DNA of 64,000 bases from the NCBI GenBank assembly GCA_014155875.1, contig JACEFZ010021689.1, positions 1 through 64,000 of the forward strand. The letters run 5' to 3'. Within the stretch, counting starts at the first letter, position 1. Each line of letters begins with the position of its first letter. Below the pieces are notes generated by a model, which was given only the letters and a program-made list of their open reading frames with translations, had not been told where the DNA came from and searched no databases. The DNA comes from Cepaea nemoralis (taxonomy: Eukaryota > Mollusca > Gastropoda > Stylommatophora > Helicidae). Made by a program: the position numbers and the translations under genes. Shown piece by piece: positions 34,461 through 46,599 of the stretch.

Positions 34461-34789
34461 TACTTATATGAGCGCCAAACAATACATATGAATGTATTTA
34501 TGAGCTGTCTCGGTGGCATCAAATGGTTTCCCAGTTGATATTTCTGCGTATTACGTATACCACATTGGTATTGATCAGTCAATATACAGGACACAGCACT
34601 ATATTTGGTATGTTTGTGTGTTTGTTATTTGGTCATGCTAAATTAAAATAGGATTCTGAGATCTATGTTGCTATTTCACCAGTTATATATGAATTTTGTC
34701 CCATATTTCATAGCAAGTCTTTTTAAAAGGGTCTCTAGTTTGTCATGTGTTGTAGTACACTTGTTCCTGCGGTGAGGCACAGTAGTCGT

Positions 34790-35070
34790 TTGGAGGTGAC
34801 AGTTTCGAATCCCGCTCTATTTGCCAACTCAGAGGCAGACATGCAAGACAATGTTTCAGCTTTCTCATATGCCTGTGCCAACTTGGGGCTCAGTATCAAC
34901 TTGGAGAAGACTGTAGTTATGTACCAGCCTCAGCTTCAGGGATTAATCACACCGTGCCGAATATCAAAATGAATGGTCATAGACTAAGTGTTGTGGACAA
35001 ATTCACCTATCTTGGCAGCACTGTGTCAGAAGCTGCCACAACTGATGACGAAGTTATTAATGTTTATGCT
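34790..35070 (+). mobile_element. LINE reverse transcriptase fragment
   Basis: Plus frame: DMQDNVSAFSYACANLGLSI, NLEKTVVMYQPQ, then VVDKFTYLGSTVSEAATTDD. This is the region after YADD in LINE polymerases. One frame change near 34960. Confidence 0.8.
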
Positions 35071-35089
35071 GTCTAGTGTGTATTCTAGT

Positions 35090-37960
35090 CTCTACATCTA
35101 CGAGCGCCAAACAACACATTGAATTTCAGGCGATATCACAGTGGCTACTAGCTGGAGTAGGCGTTCATGTCCCTCCAGATTTGTCGGCCCTTAGTGCTCT
35201 GGATCATCGCCGCTGATGACATCCCTCCTTACCACAGTCTCAATCAATCCAGCATCATTTCTCTCGGTCTTTCTCTTCTCCCACTGATCATTCCGGTCGT
35301 CTCGGTGTTTTCCACTGCATTTCTTCTCATGATATAACCAAAGAAGACTCTTTGTTTCTTTCTCTTTGTTGTATAAACTGTTCTACTTCGACGTCACTGC
35401 ATCCAGTAAATCTGTAGTTGGTTCCAGGTACATAGCATCCCAGTACAGGTTTTAGCGGCAGGAAGTTGGTGATGCCATCACTATAACCTAGGCAGACTGG
35501 TTGGTCGGTTCTCCGGAGAATCCTTTGGAGGACTGAGTTTTGTTTTAACTCTTAACCCGATTGTCACGAATTGGCAGCCTTTATTTCCCAGAACAATTTT
35601 CGGTTCACCATGTAGAGAAGTTACAGAAGAAGAAATACAATTCTCTATAATAAAGGAGGAGAAATGGAAGACAGAACAATCAGGCCTGCACACATAGAGG
35701 CATAAAATGTTGTAGCAAAAGGGAATCCATTCAACTGTGAAGTGTCAGGACAGATGGCTGCTGGCCACTAAAACAGGATGGTGGGAATGGCAATAAACCC
35801 AGAATGAAATCACACAGACAGTCCAGTGTAAAGGTGTTACATGTCAAACTGATAATTACCCCCCACTGGAGGGCAGACTGAAACTGAGCTGGGCCTGGCA
35901 ACTCAAAATCGCCAGGTGTGAACAACATTGACCCAGGGAGAGATAATAGCCCCAGGGCTATAAACAAGCCCAGTCCACTCTGACTGGCAGACTCAGGAAT
36001 GTGTGAAAACAGATTTGATAAGGCAATTAACACTGGGCCTGTAGACTCTGGACCAGACAGAGAGGAGCAAGGTGTGATGGCCAGGTTGCAGTGATAAGGG
36101 CAATTACTGTCAGGAGGAGATAAGAAGAATTTATGACGGGAATGCCAAGGAGATAATACTGTCTGCTTGACTCAGTTTAAATAAGGGTCCCTAGCCTGTT
36201 TTATGTTAGATTAAGTCTGACTTCAGAACAGGTAGGCAGCCAGCTCAATGTTTGTAGTCATATGTAGGAGTTCTTAGTAACTATGCAACAGTCTTTTAGA
36301 CATATGAACTTTCAGTCTATATCTGATCTAGGTTATTCCAAGAACTATCATTGTCATAGGTTACTTGAGTGTTTTTTTTCTAAGTTCTGTGTTCAATATC
36401 ATTGTGCTTTAAGTGTTACTCTTCTGAGAAGTAGAAACTTATAGAAGGCAGGTCTTGTCTAGATATACTTGAGGTGTCGTAGCAGATGCTTGCCATCTCT
36501 TTCTAAACTAGACTAGTCTCGTTTTGGTGTGTGCATTTGTTGTACAGAATATAGTCAACTGACTATTTATTTAATTCTTACAACAGCAGTAACTAAGTGG
36601 TAACTTCAATTAGACTTGTTGTATATCTCATTTTGTAGCTATACAATATTAGTACTCATAAATAATGCCTGATGCTATTATGTTGAGTATCATTAGATGT
36701 CCATCTTGAAATAATATAATGTTTACGGATATGTTAGATGTATGTATGTGTAATTTCATAAACTAACTAGTGCATTATGCTATTATGTTAAAGTATCATA
36801 ATATGTCTAGTTTAATTAATGTTTTATGGGTATTTCATGTTTGGTATATTGATTTGTCATATGCAAGCCTACCAATATGAAGTGTTATATTATGGTGTGC
36901 GCATTGGCACACTAACCATCGATTGCATTTGTAGCAGAGGTGTAATGGTACAGACATTACCCACAAGTGTTATAGGGTATATGGTGCTAAACTTTCTCAG
37001 TGTATTGTGGGCGTGCGTCCACGGTAATGCATGGAAACCTGGCCCAGCTACTGGTCACGGCTTGCCAGCCCGGATGATCAGGCATTGTTATAATACCCTT
37101 ACCGACCCTGTGAGCTGCTAAACTAACATTGGACGGAGCGGCTGTACGACACATAATTTCTGTATTAGCGACATGGACATGGGGCGGCAGAAATGTAATC
37201 ATTACAGGCGTGTGAGACAATTGAAAAGCCCGTCTCAGACTAAAGACAGTAGGGAGAAGGAGGATGGTGAACACAGTAGAGCTGGAAGATAAACTTGGCC
37301 AGACTGGTCATTGTATATGTTTGTGTTATGATATGTTTTAATTAGGATTGCGCTGATGTAGAACTGATATAACACATTCTCGACTTTCTTTCAAGCTCTC
37401 ACAAGGAGCACCTATGTTATAGATCTCAAGACTAGAGACTACTGACTAGGAGTGTCAGGACTGACAGGATCATCAGAATACCGGCAAGCTGTTTCTTGTT
37501 GTTGCTACTGGAGAGTGGGGATCTGGACCACAGATCCAGATAGTTCAAGTAAAAGTTATGTAATGTTTGTCATCAATATCAATATGTATATGATTTCATC
37601 ATCCTCATATTGAACCATCAGATGTCAATGATTATGATTAATAAATAAATGTTGTAGTATTGTAACTCATAGTTCGGTCGTTATATTTTAATTCCAATTG
37701 TGCATACGTGTTGTGTGTGTACATTGGTGGGGGTTCACTTACACACCAAGGAAGGGAGCAGTCAGGGAGAAAAACCTGTACTGAGATAGTCGTCTATATT
37801 CATATATTTATACTTAAACATCTATCTTAGCTAAACTTCTCTTTCCCATTCCTTGGCGAATATTCAGCACAGTTCATTTCATTTTGTAACGAGCCACTTG
37901 GAACTGTACGTTGGATATTCAGGGCTTAATCTGTAGTTCAGCCATACAGATTTTGTCCCT
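35090..37960. other. Intron 1 stretch, unassigned, possible LTR-like part
   Basis: No exon with family resemblance. 35090-35470 looks like more LINE sequence. Around 36180 (TTTAAATAAGGGTCCC) and 37640 (AATAAATAAATG ahead of a GTGTGTGTACA end followed by TTGGTGGGGGTTC) the arrangement recalls an LTR with promoter, polyadenylation signal and primer site, but no paired LTR or target duplication was found. Confidence 0.3.
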
Positions 37961-37974
37961 AGTCAGTTTCTGAC

Positions 37975-38215
37975 TATTTGGGGTTGTTCGCCAGTGAAAA
38001 ATACTTTCACCTAGCCGGTGGGGCACCCCGACTTCTGACACCGATGCTGCATTGAAGTTCGTGTGGTTTGAGCCCTGAAAAAGTACGTCAACTTTCCTCC
38101 GATAAATGCAAACCGTTTCCTGGATCTCAACCACCTGAACGCCTGTGCATCGGACTTAACATTTAATACCGGAGCGCGAGGCAGGCAGCGTAACCACATG
38201 GCCACGGAGACTCCC
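37975..38215 (-). mobile_element. tRNA-derived SINE (family C relative)
   Basis: Minus strand: GGGGAGTCTCCGTGGCCATG, then TGGTTACGCTGCCTGCCTCG and GGTGGTTGAGATCCAGG (box B-like). Head shared with 12884-13023. Confidence 0.65.
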
Positions 38216-38240
38216 CATCGATAGAATTGATCTAGAACAC

Positions 38241-38361
38241 TGTCGCCTATCGTCCCTGGGGGGAGTGGAGTCAACAGGCACACTGTTTAAATTCCCTTTC
38301 CTTAGCTTGGGCTTCTGCCGGACCTTTGTCTACACACCCCCTGTCAATCTCAGGTACACTA

Positions 38362-38456
<95 letters not shown>

Positions 38457-40189
38457 CACTAAACAATACCCTTCTTCATATTCCTCCAGAACATACCCAC
38501 ACAAGACTGTATTTTAACAAATGATAAAATAAAACATTTAATACAGAAAGTGTCACGTGTGGTGTGTGCACTGTTTGCGTGTGGAAATATGTAGTATTTT
38601 CTATGGTGTATGCGAGAGGAGATCAGTGAGCTTAGGATCGTTCATCATCGTGTTCGGCCCATACCACATCACACCATAGTAAGTTCCGAACAGATCTCAC
38701 CGAATGAAGCGTCTCTCCGGACCAATGGTTGACTTCTTGGAGTTAATCCTATATAGTCTGGGTGACTGGTCTCCACTACTGAATATGGTATACTAAAGTC
38801 CATAAGTTCAGAACCCCCGATGTTTCTAATGTGTCTATAGCGATCCCGGAACCTAGGAATCTCGACACTTCTCTCACACGACTCCCCAAGAAACAAACTG
38901 ATGATGTCTGTTCGAGTAAGTTCCTCCTGTCTGTTTGTACAAGTTTACTGAATAGGTTTCCTCACCATTATGCCTTCTCTATATAATAATGTTATTGTCC
39001 TGAGAAATAATCACCATTATACCTTCTCCCCCTAATAACGTCATAGTTCTGAGAAGTCATCACTGTTAATATGAATCAGCCTTTTCAGGACCTCAGTCAC
39101 TGACAAACCGCTTTTTATGTTAAACTCTCAGGGCTTTGATGAGGCCATGATTGGTGGAACGGTGTCCCATTGCCGACACCATTAACAGAACTTCACTCAG
39201 TGTGACTGGCTATTTTCCTCCTCTCCCAGCTGTAATTAATTTCTCCGGTACAGTAAAATTGCACTCAGTGTGACTGGCATTGTCCACACCTCTGAGTAAT
39301 ACTTCCTTTCTTCTACACCGTGGAACCTGTTGAAAAGAGAACACTCGGTGAGAGAAAAACCCTATTCGAACCCACTATATGTGAGTGTAGGCCAAAGGCC
39401 CCACTCAGATATTTATCCTGGCTAAACCTAGAACTACACTCTGGCATAAAGCAGAGTAGTTCGTCACATTTGGGTGGTAAGGAAAAGGAAAGACCAAAAG
39501 GAAAGCACAGCTCCCAGTAGACCTCCCTACCGAATATCCTACCATTAACATTTCCTTTATCCCCCCAGCTATCCCAAATCTCACTGAATATCATCCCATT
39601 ACATTGGTCTTACCCTGCCGAGTGAAATGATATATCACTCTACCTCGTTTACACTATGCATCAGCCGCTGCGGCCGACACTCCAGGCGAGGTTCCACAAC
39701 GCAACAACACTACGCTCAAGTCCTAAACTCTATCAATTAATAAACTACCTTATGCTAGTCATTCCTGTTCGGAGTCGGAAATCACAACTCACCACATGAA
39801 CAAATGTCCGTGGTTTTCAAACCACATGAGACACGGTAAATCCTCTTCTCCATTAGAACTAGGAACAAACAAACACTCCCTTTATCTGGAGTTCATCCAA
39901 CACACTGATCGCAAGTTTAATTATTTTTCAAACAGTCGAAGATGTTGCCCGAGTGACGTTATTGGCCTGGCGGCAACCAAGTCAAGGCGGCGCCTTTTCT
40001 TTTATCTTGAGATCCGGCAAAACAACATGCCGACAAGTTGAACCTGTGATCCTTGGGGAAATCTCAAAGATTTCTGGTTGTGTTTGATCCAATGAAAGTG
40101 TTTTTCTCCACTAACAAAAAAAGTTGCCCCGGTCTATACCGTCTCTGTCAATCTATCATCTGATCGTTAACTCCAGTGGTTCCATGACA
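38241..40189. mobile_element. LTR-type insertion (TG..CA) with 5-bp target duplication
   Basis: 1949 bp beginning TGTCGCCTATCGTCCCTGG and ending TTCCATGACA, flanked by AACAC on both sides (38236-38240 and 40190-40194). Shares with 52178-54260 the opening TGTCG..(A)TCGTCCCTGG..GAGT, a central stretch near AAAGTGT-ACGT followed by GTGTATGCGA, and the ACA terminus. No polymerase or gag frame. Best explained as a solo LTR or a non-autonomous LTR element. Orientation not determined. It carries (CT)n and (TTC)n at 38362-38455. Confidence 0.75.
38362..38455. repeat. (CT)n and (TTC)n microsatellite
   Basis: About 32 CT units passing into TTC units, inside the LTR-type insertion. Confidence 0.95.
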
Positions 40190-40194
40190 AACAC

Positions 40195-40835
40195 GAAGGG
40201 CCGAGATCTGTAAGAACACAATATGTGGCCTGCCATTTGAGAGGCCATCTCATGGTGACATCCACGAAGGGCTGAGATCTGTAAGAATACAATATGTCAC
40301 GTGCCATTTGGCAGAGCATCTCAAGGTGGCATCAACGAAGGACCTAAATGTGTAAGAATACAATATGTGCCCTGCCAAATGGTAAGGTGTGTCATGGTGA
40401 CATCCAGAGAGAACCGAGATCTGTAAGAATACAATATGTGCCCTGTCAATTGGAAGGGCATCTCATCTCAGGGTGTCATCAACGAAGAACCGAGATCTGT
40501 AAGAATACAATATGTGCCCTGTCATTTGGAAGGGCATCTCAGGGTGGCATCAACGAAGGACCTAGATCTGTAAGAATGCAATATGTTCCGTGCCATTTGG
40601 CGGGGCGTCTCAAGGTGACATCCACGAAGGGCTGAGATATGTAAAAATACATTATGTGCTCTGCCATTAGGCGGGGCGTCTCAAGGTGACACCCACGAAG
40701 GACCGAGATTTGTAAGAAGACAATATATGCCCTGCCATTTGGCAGGCTATCTCATGGTGACATCCACGAAGGACCGAGATCTATAAGAATACAATATGTG
40801 TCCTGCCAAATGGAAGGGTACCTCATAGTGATGTT
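40195..40835. repeat. Minisatellite, about 70-bp unit
   Basis: Nine copies of a 70-71 bp unit: CGAAGGACCGAGATCTGTAA, GAATACAATATGTGCCCTGC, CATTTGG, and CATCTCATGGTGACATC. It ends only about 33 bp before the exon 2 acceptor. Confidence 0.95.
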
Positions 40836-40867
40836 GTTGTGTTCATTGCTAATACATTTGCTTACAG

Positions 40868-40946
40868 ATAATGGACGAGGTTCAGGAAGGATTACGCTAC
40901 GTGTTTCAAACCAAAAACGAGTGGACGTTTGCTATCTCGGCAACGG
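40868..40946 (+). CDS. AGXT: AGXT-like exon 2
   Basis: Acceptor TTGCTTACAG, donor G|GTTCGT. Reads IMDEVQEGLRYVFQTKNEWT then FAISATG, leaving one base. Corresponds to the family block IMDE..G..YVFQT that follows exon 1. Confidence 0.92.
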
Positions 40947-41126
40947 GTTCGTACATGTATTCAGTTTACCGTAGTTTAGTTAAGTCTTTACCAAACAAAT
41001 CTCCATGCATTTATCTGTTACTCCATACACAAAGAAAACAATTCAAGCTCTCTCACAAGACGGGGGATGTGTAAATAGCCAATGAACATATGGTAATTTG
41101 CTTGTTATCGAATTTGTTAGAGTTAG

Positions 41127-41336
41127 TTGCATATCCTTTACAGGATGTCGCAGTCAACCATATCATGTTTTGGCTGCTTGTGATTTCTTGGCAAGTTTAC
41201 ATTTAGTAGTTTGCCATTGTTTTCTGAACGACCGGCATGTATACCATTATAAGAAAATCAACGTAATGCGGTTTGTTTCTAAATCGCCCGTAGCTTTGTT
41301 TCGAACGCGGTTTGTGGCTTTGGGAGCGCCGATATA
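41127..41336 (-). mobile_element. SINE family A
   Basis: Minus strand: GCGTTCGAAACAAAGC (box B-like), CGGTCGTTCAGAAAACAATG, CTTGCCAAGAAATCACAAGC and TGTAAAGGATATGCAACTAA. Confidence 0.84.
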
Positions 41337-41499
41337 GAATGTGAGTCACATCACCGCATCAGATACTTGTGATGACATAAATACAATGACACTTTTTTTC
41401 GTGAAGTCATATTGATGTTGTTGTTATTGTGTACGTTAAAATAGATATGATCAGGACCTTTTGGGACCATTTGTAAAGTGTGGAAGAATAGAACAATCA

Positions 41500-41712
41500 T
41501 CATGGCTTGAAGAGAATTTTGCGACAGGGGGTGACCAGGGAATCTAGCCGACTCTCAGTATTCAGTGGAAAGGCCGGACGGATACATAAGCAGACTGCTA
41601 CTGATGCCATTAGTACAGGAACTCTTCGATTGCTGTTGAAGATGGGGACGAAGCACGTATGGGAATGTACCGAGTGCTGTGAAATCGTTTCTTGACTCAT
41701 CTCAACTCAAGT
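41500..41712 (+). mobile_element. Truncated LINE 3' end, (CTCAA) tail
   Basis: Plus frame MKRILRQGVTRESSRLSVFS, GKAGRIHKQTATDAISTGTL, RLLLKMGTKHVWECTECCEI then stop and CTCATCTCAACTCAA. Same family as 30060-30492. Confidence 0.82.
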
Positions 41713-42104
41713 CGCGGGAGGAACCCAGATTGTCTCAAATCTGTTATATTAAAAGCACCGAGAAATGTATGTGACTTACTGGTCACAGATTTGGCACTCA
41801 CATAAAAGTAAAGAGATCCTCTGCCTACCGTCGCGAAACTTAAGACCATAACCAATAACTATCAGTCGGCTTCCCTCATAATTTCATCCACCACCTGCCT
41901 TCCGTGGTTTCTTGTGAAAGACATTCCTAAAATGGTAACGAAAAACAGCACATCCACCCCAGAACAACACAAAACGGTGCCGACAGAGAATGTGTTACAT
42001 CACCGCCTCGAATACTTGTGATAACATAAATACAAATGAAAATCGTAAACTTATTAGAGAAATTAGACTTAGACAGTTACAATTTTGTGGTCACATTATG
42101 AGAA
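41713..42104. other. Intron 2, nothing certain
   Basis: GTGTGACATCACCGCATC-like sequence occurs at 41340-41390 and again near 41990-42030, hinting at an unclassified repeat. Confidence 0.35.
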
Positions 42105-42322
42105 GAAATACATTGAAGAACTTGGTGACAACTGGCAAGATCTAGGAAGAAAGAACAAGGGGAAAGCATAAAAGTAAATACCTAGATGGCTTGTCTACGT
42201 GGTAAGGTCGAGACAAGAACACAGAGCTGATCCACGATACTGGTGATCGAGTGAGATGGCGAAACATGACCGCCCAGCTTACCGGCATGGCACAGGATGA
42301 TGATAATGATGATGATAAGTAA
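42105..42322 (+). mobile_element. LINE 3' end, (GATGAT) tail
   Basis: AACTTGGTGACAACTGGCAA, then AAATACCTAGATGGC, GAGCTGATCCACGATACTGG, TGATCGAGTGAGATGGCGAA and CATGGCACAGGATGATGATA. Same family as the nested element at 27934-28122. Confidence 0.82.
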
Positions 42323-42639
42323 AATCCAAAACCAGAGATCATTTGGAAGTGTCAAGTTCGAATCCCGTCAAAGTCACACTCTCCCTACAGAGCAGGTTGC
42401 TCCCATGGATCTCTCATTCACGCCATTAACAAGATATTATGTTAACTGACGAATCATTATTTTCTAGGCATCTGTAGAAGAAGGTCGTCCTACCATTGCA
42501 TTCCTTCTTAGCAGTGATCATACTGGTCAGTGGTCGACCATTGCCATTGTCTCTATAAAGACATCTTCTGCCCACAGTCAAGCATATTCCATTCACGCGC
42601 TATTACTTCTAGTGCACTGGACTGATTGTTGAGGTGGAT

Positions 42640-42785
42640 TAGCTGTCTCTATTACCAGTGCCCCTCGCCATCATGCGAACCCACTCCGACTTCTGAGGTA
42701 CTTGTAATTTACTTCACCAAGTCAAGGCCGAGAAGTCAAAATTTTAGTCCAACTGACCGCTGTAGGGGCTGAACCCGCTATCTCT
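42640..42785 (-). mobile_element. SINE family B, partial
   Basis: Minus strand: GGGTTCAGCCCCTACAGC, AAGTAAATTACAAGTACCTC and GTGGGTTCGCATGATGGCGA. Lacks the tRNA-like head. Confidence 0.75.
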
Positions 42786-42864
42786 ACTGTCTCAAGAGTT
42801 GCCCAGTTATAGATATTTCAGTGTATTAAATTAATGCTTACGTGTACATTCTGACGTCATCCAG

Positions 42865-42978
42865 GCAACGGGGCAATGGAAGCCACAGTCGTCAATCTTC
42901 TAGAGCCGGGTGAGGTGGCGCTGGTGTGTAGCAATGGCATGTGGGGTGCCAGGTATGCAGGAATGGTGGAACAGAATG
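42865..42978 (+). CDS. AGXT: AGXT-like exon 3
   Basis: Acceptor GACGTCATCCAG, donor G|GTATGG. The split Gly codon gives SATGNGAMEATVVNLLEP, then VCSNGMWGARYAGMVEQN plus one base. An earlier GTATGC donor at 42953 looks better but breaks the frame to exon 4. With the chosen donor the spacing to exon 4 matches the human protein residue for residue. Confidence 0.9.
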
Positions 42979-43069
42979 GTATGGTTCAAGGTGTTTCAAT
43001 CATATGATTTCTCATGAGCCTCATGTTTTCTTGCCACCCTCTCATTCATTCACTCTATTTCTTTACCTC

Positions 43070-43125
43070 TCTCTGTCTCTCTCTCTCTCTCTCTCTACAT
43101 CTCTCTCTCTCTCTCTCTGTATATG
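43070..43125. repeat. (CT)n microsatellite
   Basis: CTCTCTCT with ACAT and GT interruptions. Confidence 0.92.
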
Positions 43126-43204
43126 GGAAGGTGTGTATGTGTGTGCTTTGATGTATGTATGAATGAAAATATTAGGGCGTGAGAGATAGAGAGACGAAGA
43201 GAGA

Positions 43205-43332
<128 letters not shown>

Positions 43333-43649
43333 GGAGAACGAGAGAATAGGTATGTGTGTTATCAGTAAACGTTTGTAAGTGAGCGTGTGATTGTGAGTAA
43401 ATGTTATATGTGTATGCGAGGGAGTGTATATTTGTGTGTTATTGAGTGGGTGTATACCTGTGAGGGTTTCTGTAAATGATGTAAGTATGTATGCAGGAAT
43501 GTATGTATGTGTTTATGCACGTGCCGTGTATGTGTGTCTGTCTGCATGTCTGTCTCATATCATGGCAATATGCATAGTTTATGTTCACAACTTTCATTCG
43601 ACAATGTTCTTTCCCCTCTGTGAATGTAACATGCAGAATAGTTAATTGA

Positions 43650-43775
43650 TGTACGAAGGATGAGTGATTGGAAGGTCCGAAAGAAAGACAGGCCTGTGTG
43701 CCTAATTTGTGACACTTTGAAAATAAGGTTTGTTTGTTCGTTCGTTTGTTCATTCGTTCGTTCGATCGATCGATT
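43650..43775 (+). repeat. Short interspersed repeat ahead of tetranucleotide tracts
   Basis: GAGTGATTGGAAGGTCCGAA, AGACAGGCCTGTGTGCC, AATTTGTGACACTTT and AAAATAAGGTT are also found at 62705-62805. Probably the 3' end of an unclassified retroelement whose tail became (TTCG/ATCG)n and then (TCTG)n. Confidence 0.6.
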
Positions 43776-43781
43776 GATAGA

Positions 43782-43782
<1 letters not shown>

Positions 43783-43848
<66 letters not shown>

Positions 43849-43851
43849 GGC

Positions 43852-43907
<56 letters not shown>

Positions 43908-43912
43908 AATCT
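43783..43912. repeat. (TCTG)n microsatellite
   Basis: About 32 TCTG units with one GGCTG change. Confidence 0.97.
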
Positions 43913-43961
43913 GTCTTCTCTCTAGTATCTATCTTCTGACTGTCTCACAGAGAAAGAACGA

Positions 43962-43978
43962 GAGAGACATAGAGAGAG

Positions 43979-44045
<67 letters not shown>
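43962..44045. repeat. (GA)n microsatellite
   Basis: GAGAGA run with AAGA and GGCA interruptions. Confidence 0.95.
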
Positions 44046-44049
<4 letters not shown>

Positions 44050-44343
44050 GCATGACAGTCAGGCAGAGAGTGGGTAAGAAGCGAGAGAGGATTAATGACC
44101 GCCTTTTATCATGGCGTGGAGACACGTCAGCATATACATTGATAAATTATATTGGAGCTCACGGTATGTGAAGATAAGTATGATTCTCACAGCCAGTGGT
44201 AAGGTATTTGATGATGACGACGACGATAGTGATGATAATGTTGCGGTTGTCGTGATGGTGGTGGTTGTGATGGTGGTGGTTATATGATGGTAAAATTGAA
44301 ACCTCATGTTTCTGCAACTGAATCGCATTACTCCTTACTTTAG

Positions 44344-44408
44344 ACTGTATTGCCAAGACAATTGTCCGTCCATTTGGAGAAGTCTTCAGCCTTGAGGAGA
44401 TCGAGCAG
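44344..44408 (+). CDS. AGXT: AGXT-like exon 4
   Basis: Acceptor CCTTACTTTAG, donor CAG|GTAAAC. DCIAKTIVRPFGEVFSLEEI then EQ, ending in phase 0. Matches the GERIGARV..GG.YTLQEVEE region of the family. Confidence 0.9.
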
Positions 44409-44811
44409 GTAAACTAATTGTGGCATTCTATTCTTAAAGTTAATGTAGTCTCTGGGTATTGGGATGGAGTCTATTGACAAGGAAATACTTAAACTCGTGG
44501 GGGAAACATGACCTACTTAAGCTAATCCCAGTCGGTCATTCTGTGCTGTGCTGAATCTTGACGTGATTGGTTACATCTGAATATGACTCTCTGCAGATGT
44601 GAAGTTACTGTAACGGTCTTGCGCGCACGCACATACACACGCGCGCGCATTGGTTTCTGGGTTTGGAGAGAAGGACAGCTCTACAAAACAGTAGTTTTGG
44701 TATAATGATGTCAAATCGGGAAAGGCAAAACCAATTGTGGGCACTGTCAGGCCGAAACATACGGAGGTGGATATGGGATTTTCTATGGACATAATTTAAC
44801 ATAGAGAGATT

Positions 44812-45035
44812 GGAAGATAATAGGGAAACAAAACTCGCTTACACTCAGGAAATAAATGACCGTAGACCCCGAGGTAGACCAAGAAGATAGTGAAGAGATA
44901 ATATATATATATATATATATACAGACCTACAAGCACGTGGAATCAGCGACTGGCAAGAGAAGGTCAACCAGAGAGACGAATGGAGACGGATTGTATCTGC
45001 AGCAAAGAACCTCAATGGCTCGGAACGCTGAAGAA
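44812..45035 (+). mobile_element. LINE C-terminal fragment, (GAA)n tail
   Basis: Nearly identical to 21793-22056 from GGAAGATAATAGGGAAAC to GGCTCGGAACGCTGAAG. Here GATAATATATATACAG is lengthened by about 10 bp of TA inside the old coding region, and the tail is GAA instead of AAT. Confidence 0.85.
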
Positions 45036-45132
45036 GAAGAAGAAGAAGAAGAAGAAGAAGAAGAAGAAGAAGAAGAAGAAGAGAAGAAGAAGAAGAAGAA
45101 GAAGAAGAAGAAGAAGAAGAAGAAGAAGAAGA
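45030..45132. repeat. (GAA)n microsatellite
   Basis: About 34 GAA units starting at the LINE stop codon, with one slip. Confidence 0.97.
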
Positions 45133-45591
45133 TAATTTAACAAGGGAAGGAAGGTTACTCAAAAGCAAAGTAACAAAACACAAGATAAACATTGTTAAAT
45201 TGTGGTATCCACAACAGTATTGATTCCCACTGGATCACATCTTAGAAAGGGTAATTAAGTCGCTGTCCATTTTTAGTCTGGCCTATTAGTCCTAATAGTA
45301 TGGTATTATGACAGTAAACACACATATCATCAATAAGCTTGTGATCAAGGAAATTGAGATGATTGGAAAAATGTTAGTCGGAGGGTTGTGCGAAGTGTGA
45401 AGATTCCCGAATCGAATCGCTAGTTTATTGTCTGAACTCTGTAAATTGTTGACTCATATATGTAAATTGTCTGATTTCTGTACATTTTTGTCTGATCTCT
45501 GTTAATAGTCTACTGTATATTGTAATTGGTGTCTTCTCTGTAAGTTATCGTCTGATCTAAAATAATTGTCTGCACTATGTAAGTAGCAGTC
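45133..45591. other. Intron 4, weak tandem pattern
   Basis: From 45420 a loose repeat of GTCTGATCTCTGTAAATTGT. Nothing else. Confidence 0.5.
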
Positions 45592-45653
45592 TTCTTCTTC
45601 TTCTTCTTCTTCTTCTTCTTCTTCTTCTTCTTCTTCTTCTTCTTCTTCTTCTT

Positions 45654-45684
<31 letters not shown>

Positions 45685-45723
45685 TTCTTCTTCTGCTTCT
45701 TCTTCTTCTTTCTTCTTCTTCTT

Positions 45724-45754
<31 letters not shown>

Positions 45755-45931
45755 TTCTTATTCTTCTTCTTCTTCTTCTTTGCTTCTCTTCTTCTTCTTT
45801 CTTCTTCTTCTTCTTCTTCTTCTTCTTCTTCTTCTTCTTCTTCTTCTTCTTCTTCTTCTTCTTCTTCTTCTTCTTCTTCTTCTTCTTCTTCTTCTTCTTC
45901 TTCTTCTTCTTCTTCTTCTTCTTCTTCTTCT
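45592..45931. repeat. (TTC)n microsatellite, 340 bp
   Basis: More than 100 TTC units with rare TTA and CTGC breaks. The Lys- and Glu-homopolymer frames are artefacts. Confidence 0.98.
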
Positions 45932-46184
45932 TTAAAGACACTTTGTGGAGTATAGGCACTCAACCTAGCATACCCATCCTTTTGAAAGCAAGGCTATTTT
46001 TGTAGGATGTTGGCTGACTTGTTTCTAAGGTATGAAATAGTCAGTCTCACACCAACCATCCCTGGTCGCCTTTTACGACCTTCACACGTGGGTACAGTAA
46101 TACTATTTTTTTACTTTCTCTTTGGAATAACTAATGGGTGAAAAGCTGCCTAGTCTATGCAGATTGTACTCATCATCTATGAAC

Positions 46185-46595
46185 ATTATACTCAACATCA
46201 TGTAAATTATACGCATCACTATCTAAATTACCCTCACCATCATGTAAATTATACTCATCTATGTAAATTATACTCATCTATGTAAATTATACTCATCATC
46301 ATGTAAATTATTTGTATAATCTATGTAAATTATACTCATCATCATGCAAATTATTTGTGTAAACTATGTAAATTATACTCGTCATCATGTAAATTATTTG
46401 CATAATCTATGTAAATTATAATCATCATGTAAATTATTTGCATAATCTATGTAAATTACAATCATCATCATGTAAATTATTTGTATAATCTGTGTAAACT
46501 ACACTCATCATCTATGAATATTATACTCATCATCTATGTAAATTATGCTCATCATGATGTAAATTATACTCATCAACATGTAGCATGTCATTTAC
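46185..46595. repeat. Minisatellite, about 20-bp units in higher-order pattern
   Basis: Alternating CTATGTAAATTATACTCATC and ATCATGTAAATTATTTGTAT, about 18 units. Confidence 0.9.
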
Positions 46596-46599
46596 AGAT

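Noticed and set aside
36819..37274. 100-codon frames on both strands
   Set aside because: Overlapping frames without any recognisable motif; chance is likely in this unexplained block.
40195..40835. Regular repeats that might suggest a CRISPR array
   Set aside because: The units are contiguous 70-bp minisatellite copies without distinct spacers, in a eukaryotic intron.
42865..42952. Exon 3 of the AGXT-like gene ending at the GTATGC donor
   Set aside because: Better-looking donor, but it gives a wrong phase to exon 4 and removes residues present in the family; the GTATGG donor at 42979 fits both.
43439..44055. CysLeuSerVal and ThrAspArgGln repeat proteins
   Set aside because: Direct translation of (TCTG)n / (CAGA)n in all frames.
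45510..45963. Poly-Lys and poly-Glu proteins
   Set aside because: Translation of the (TTC)n tract; no real gene.
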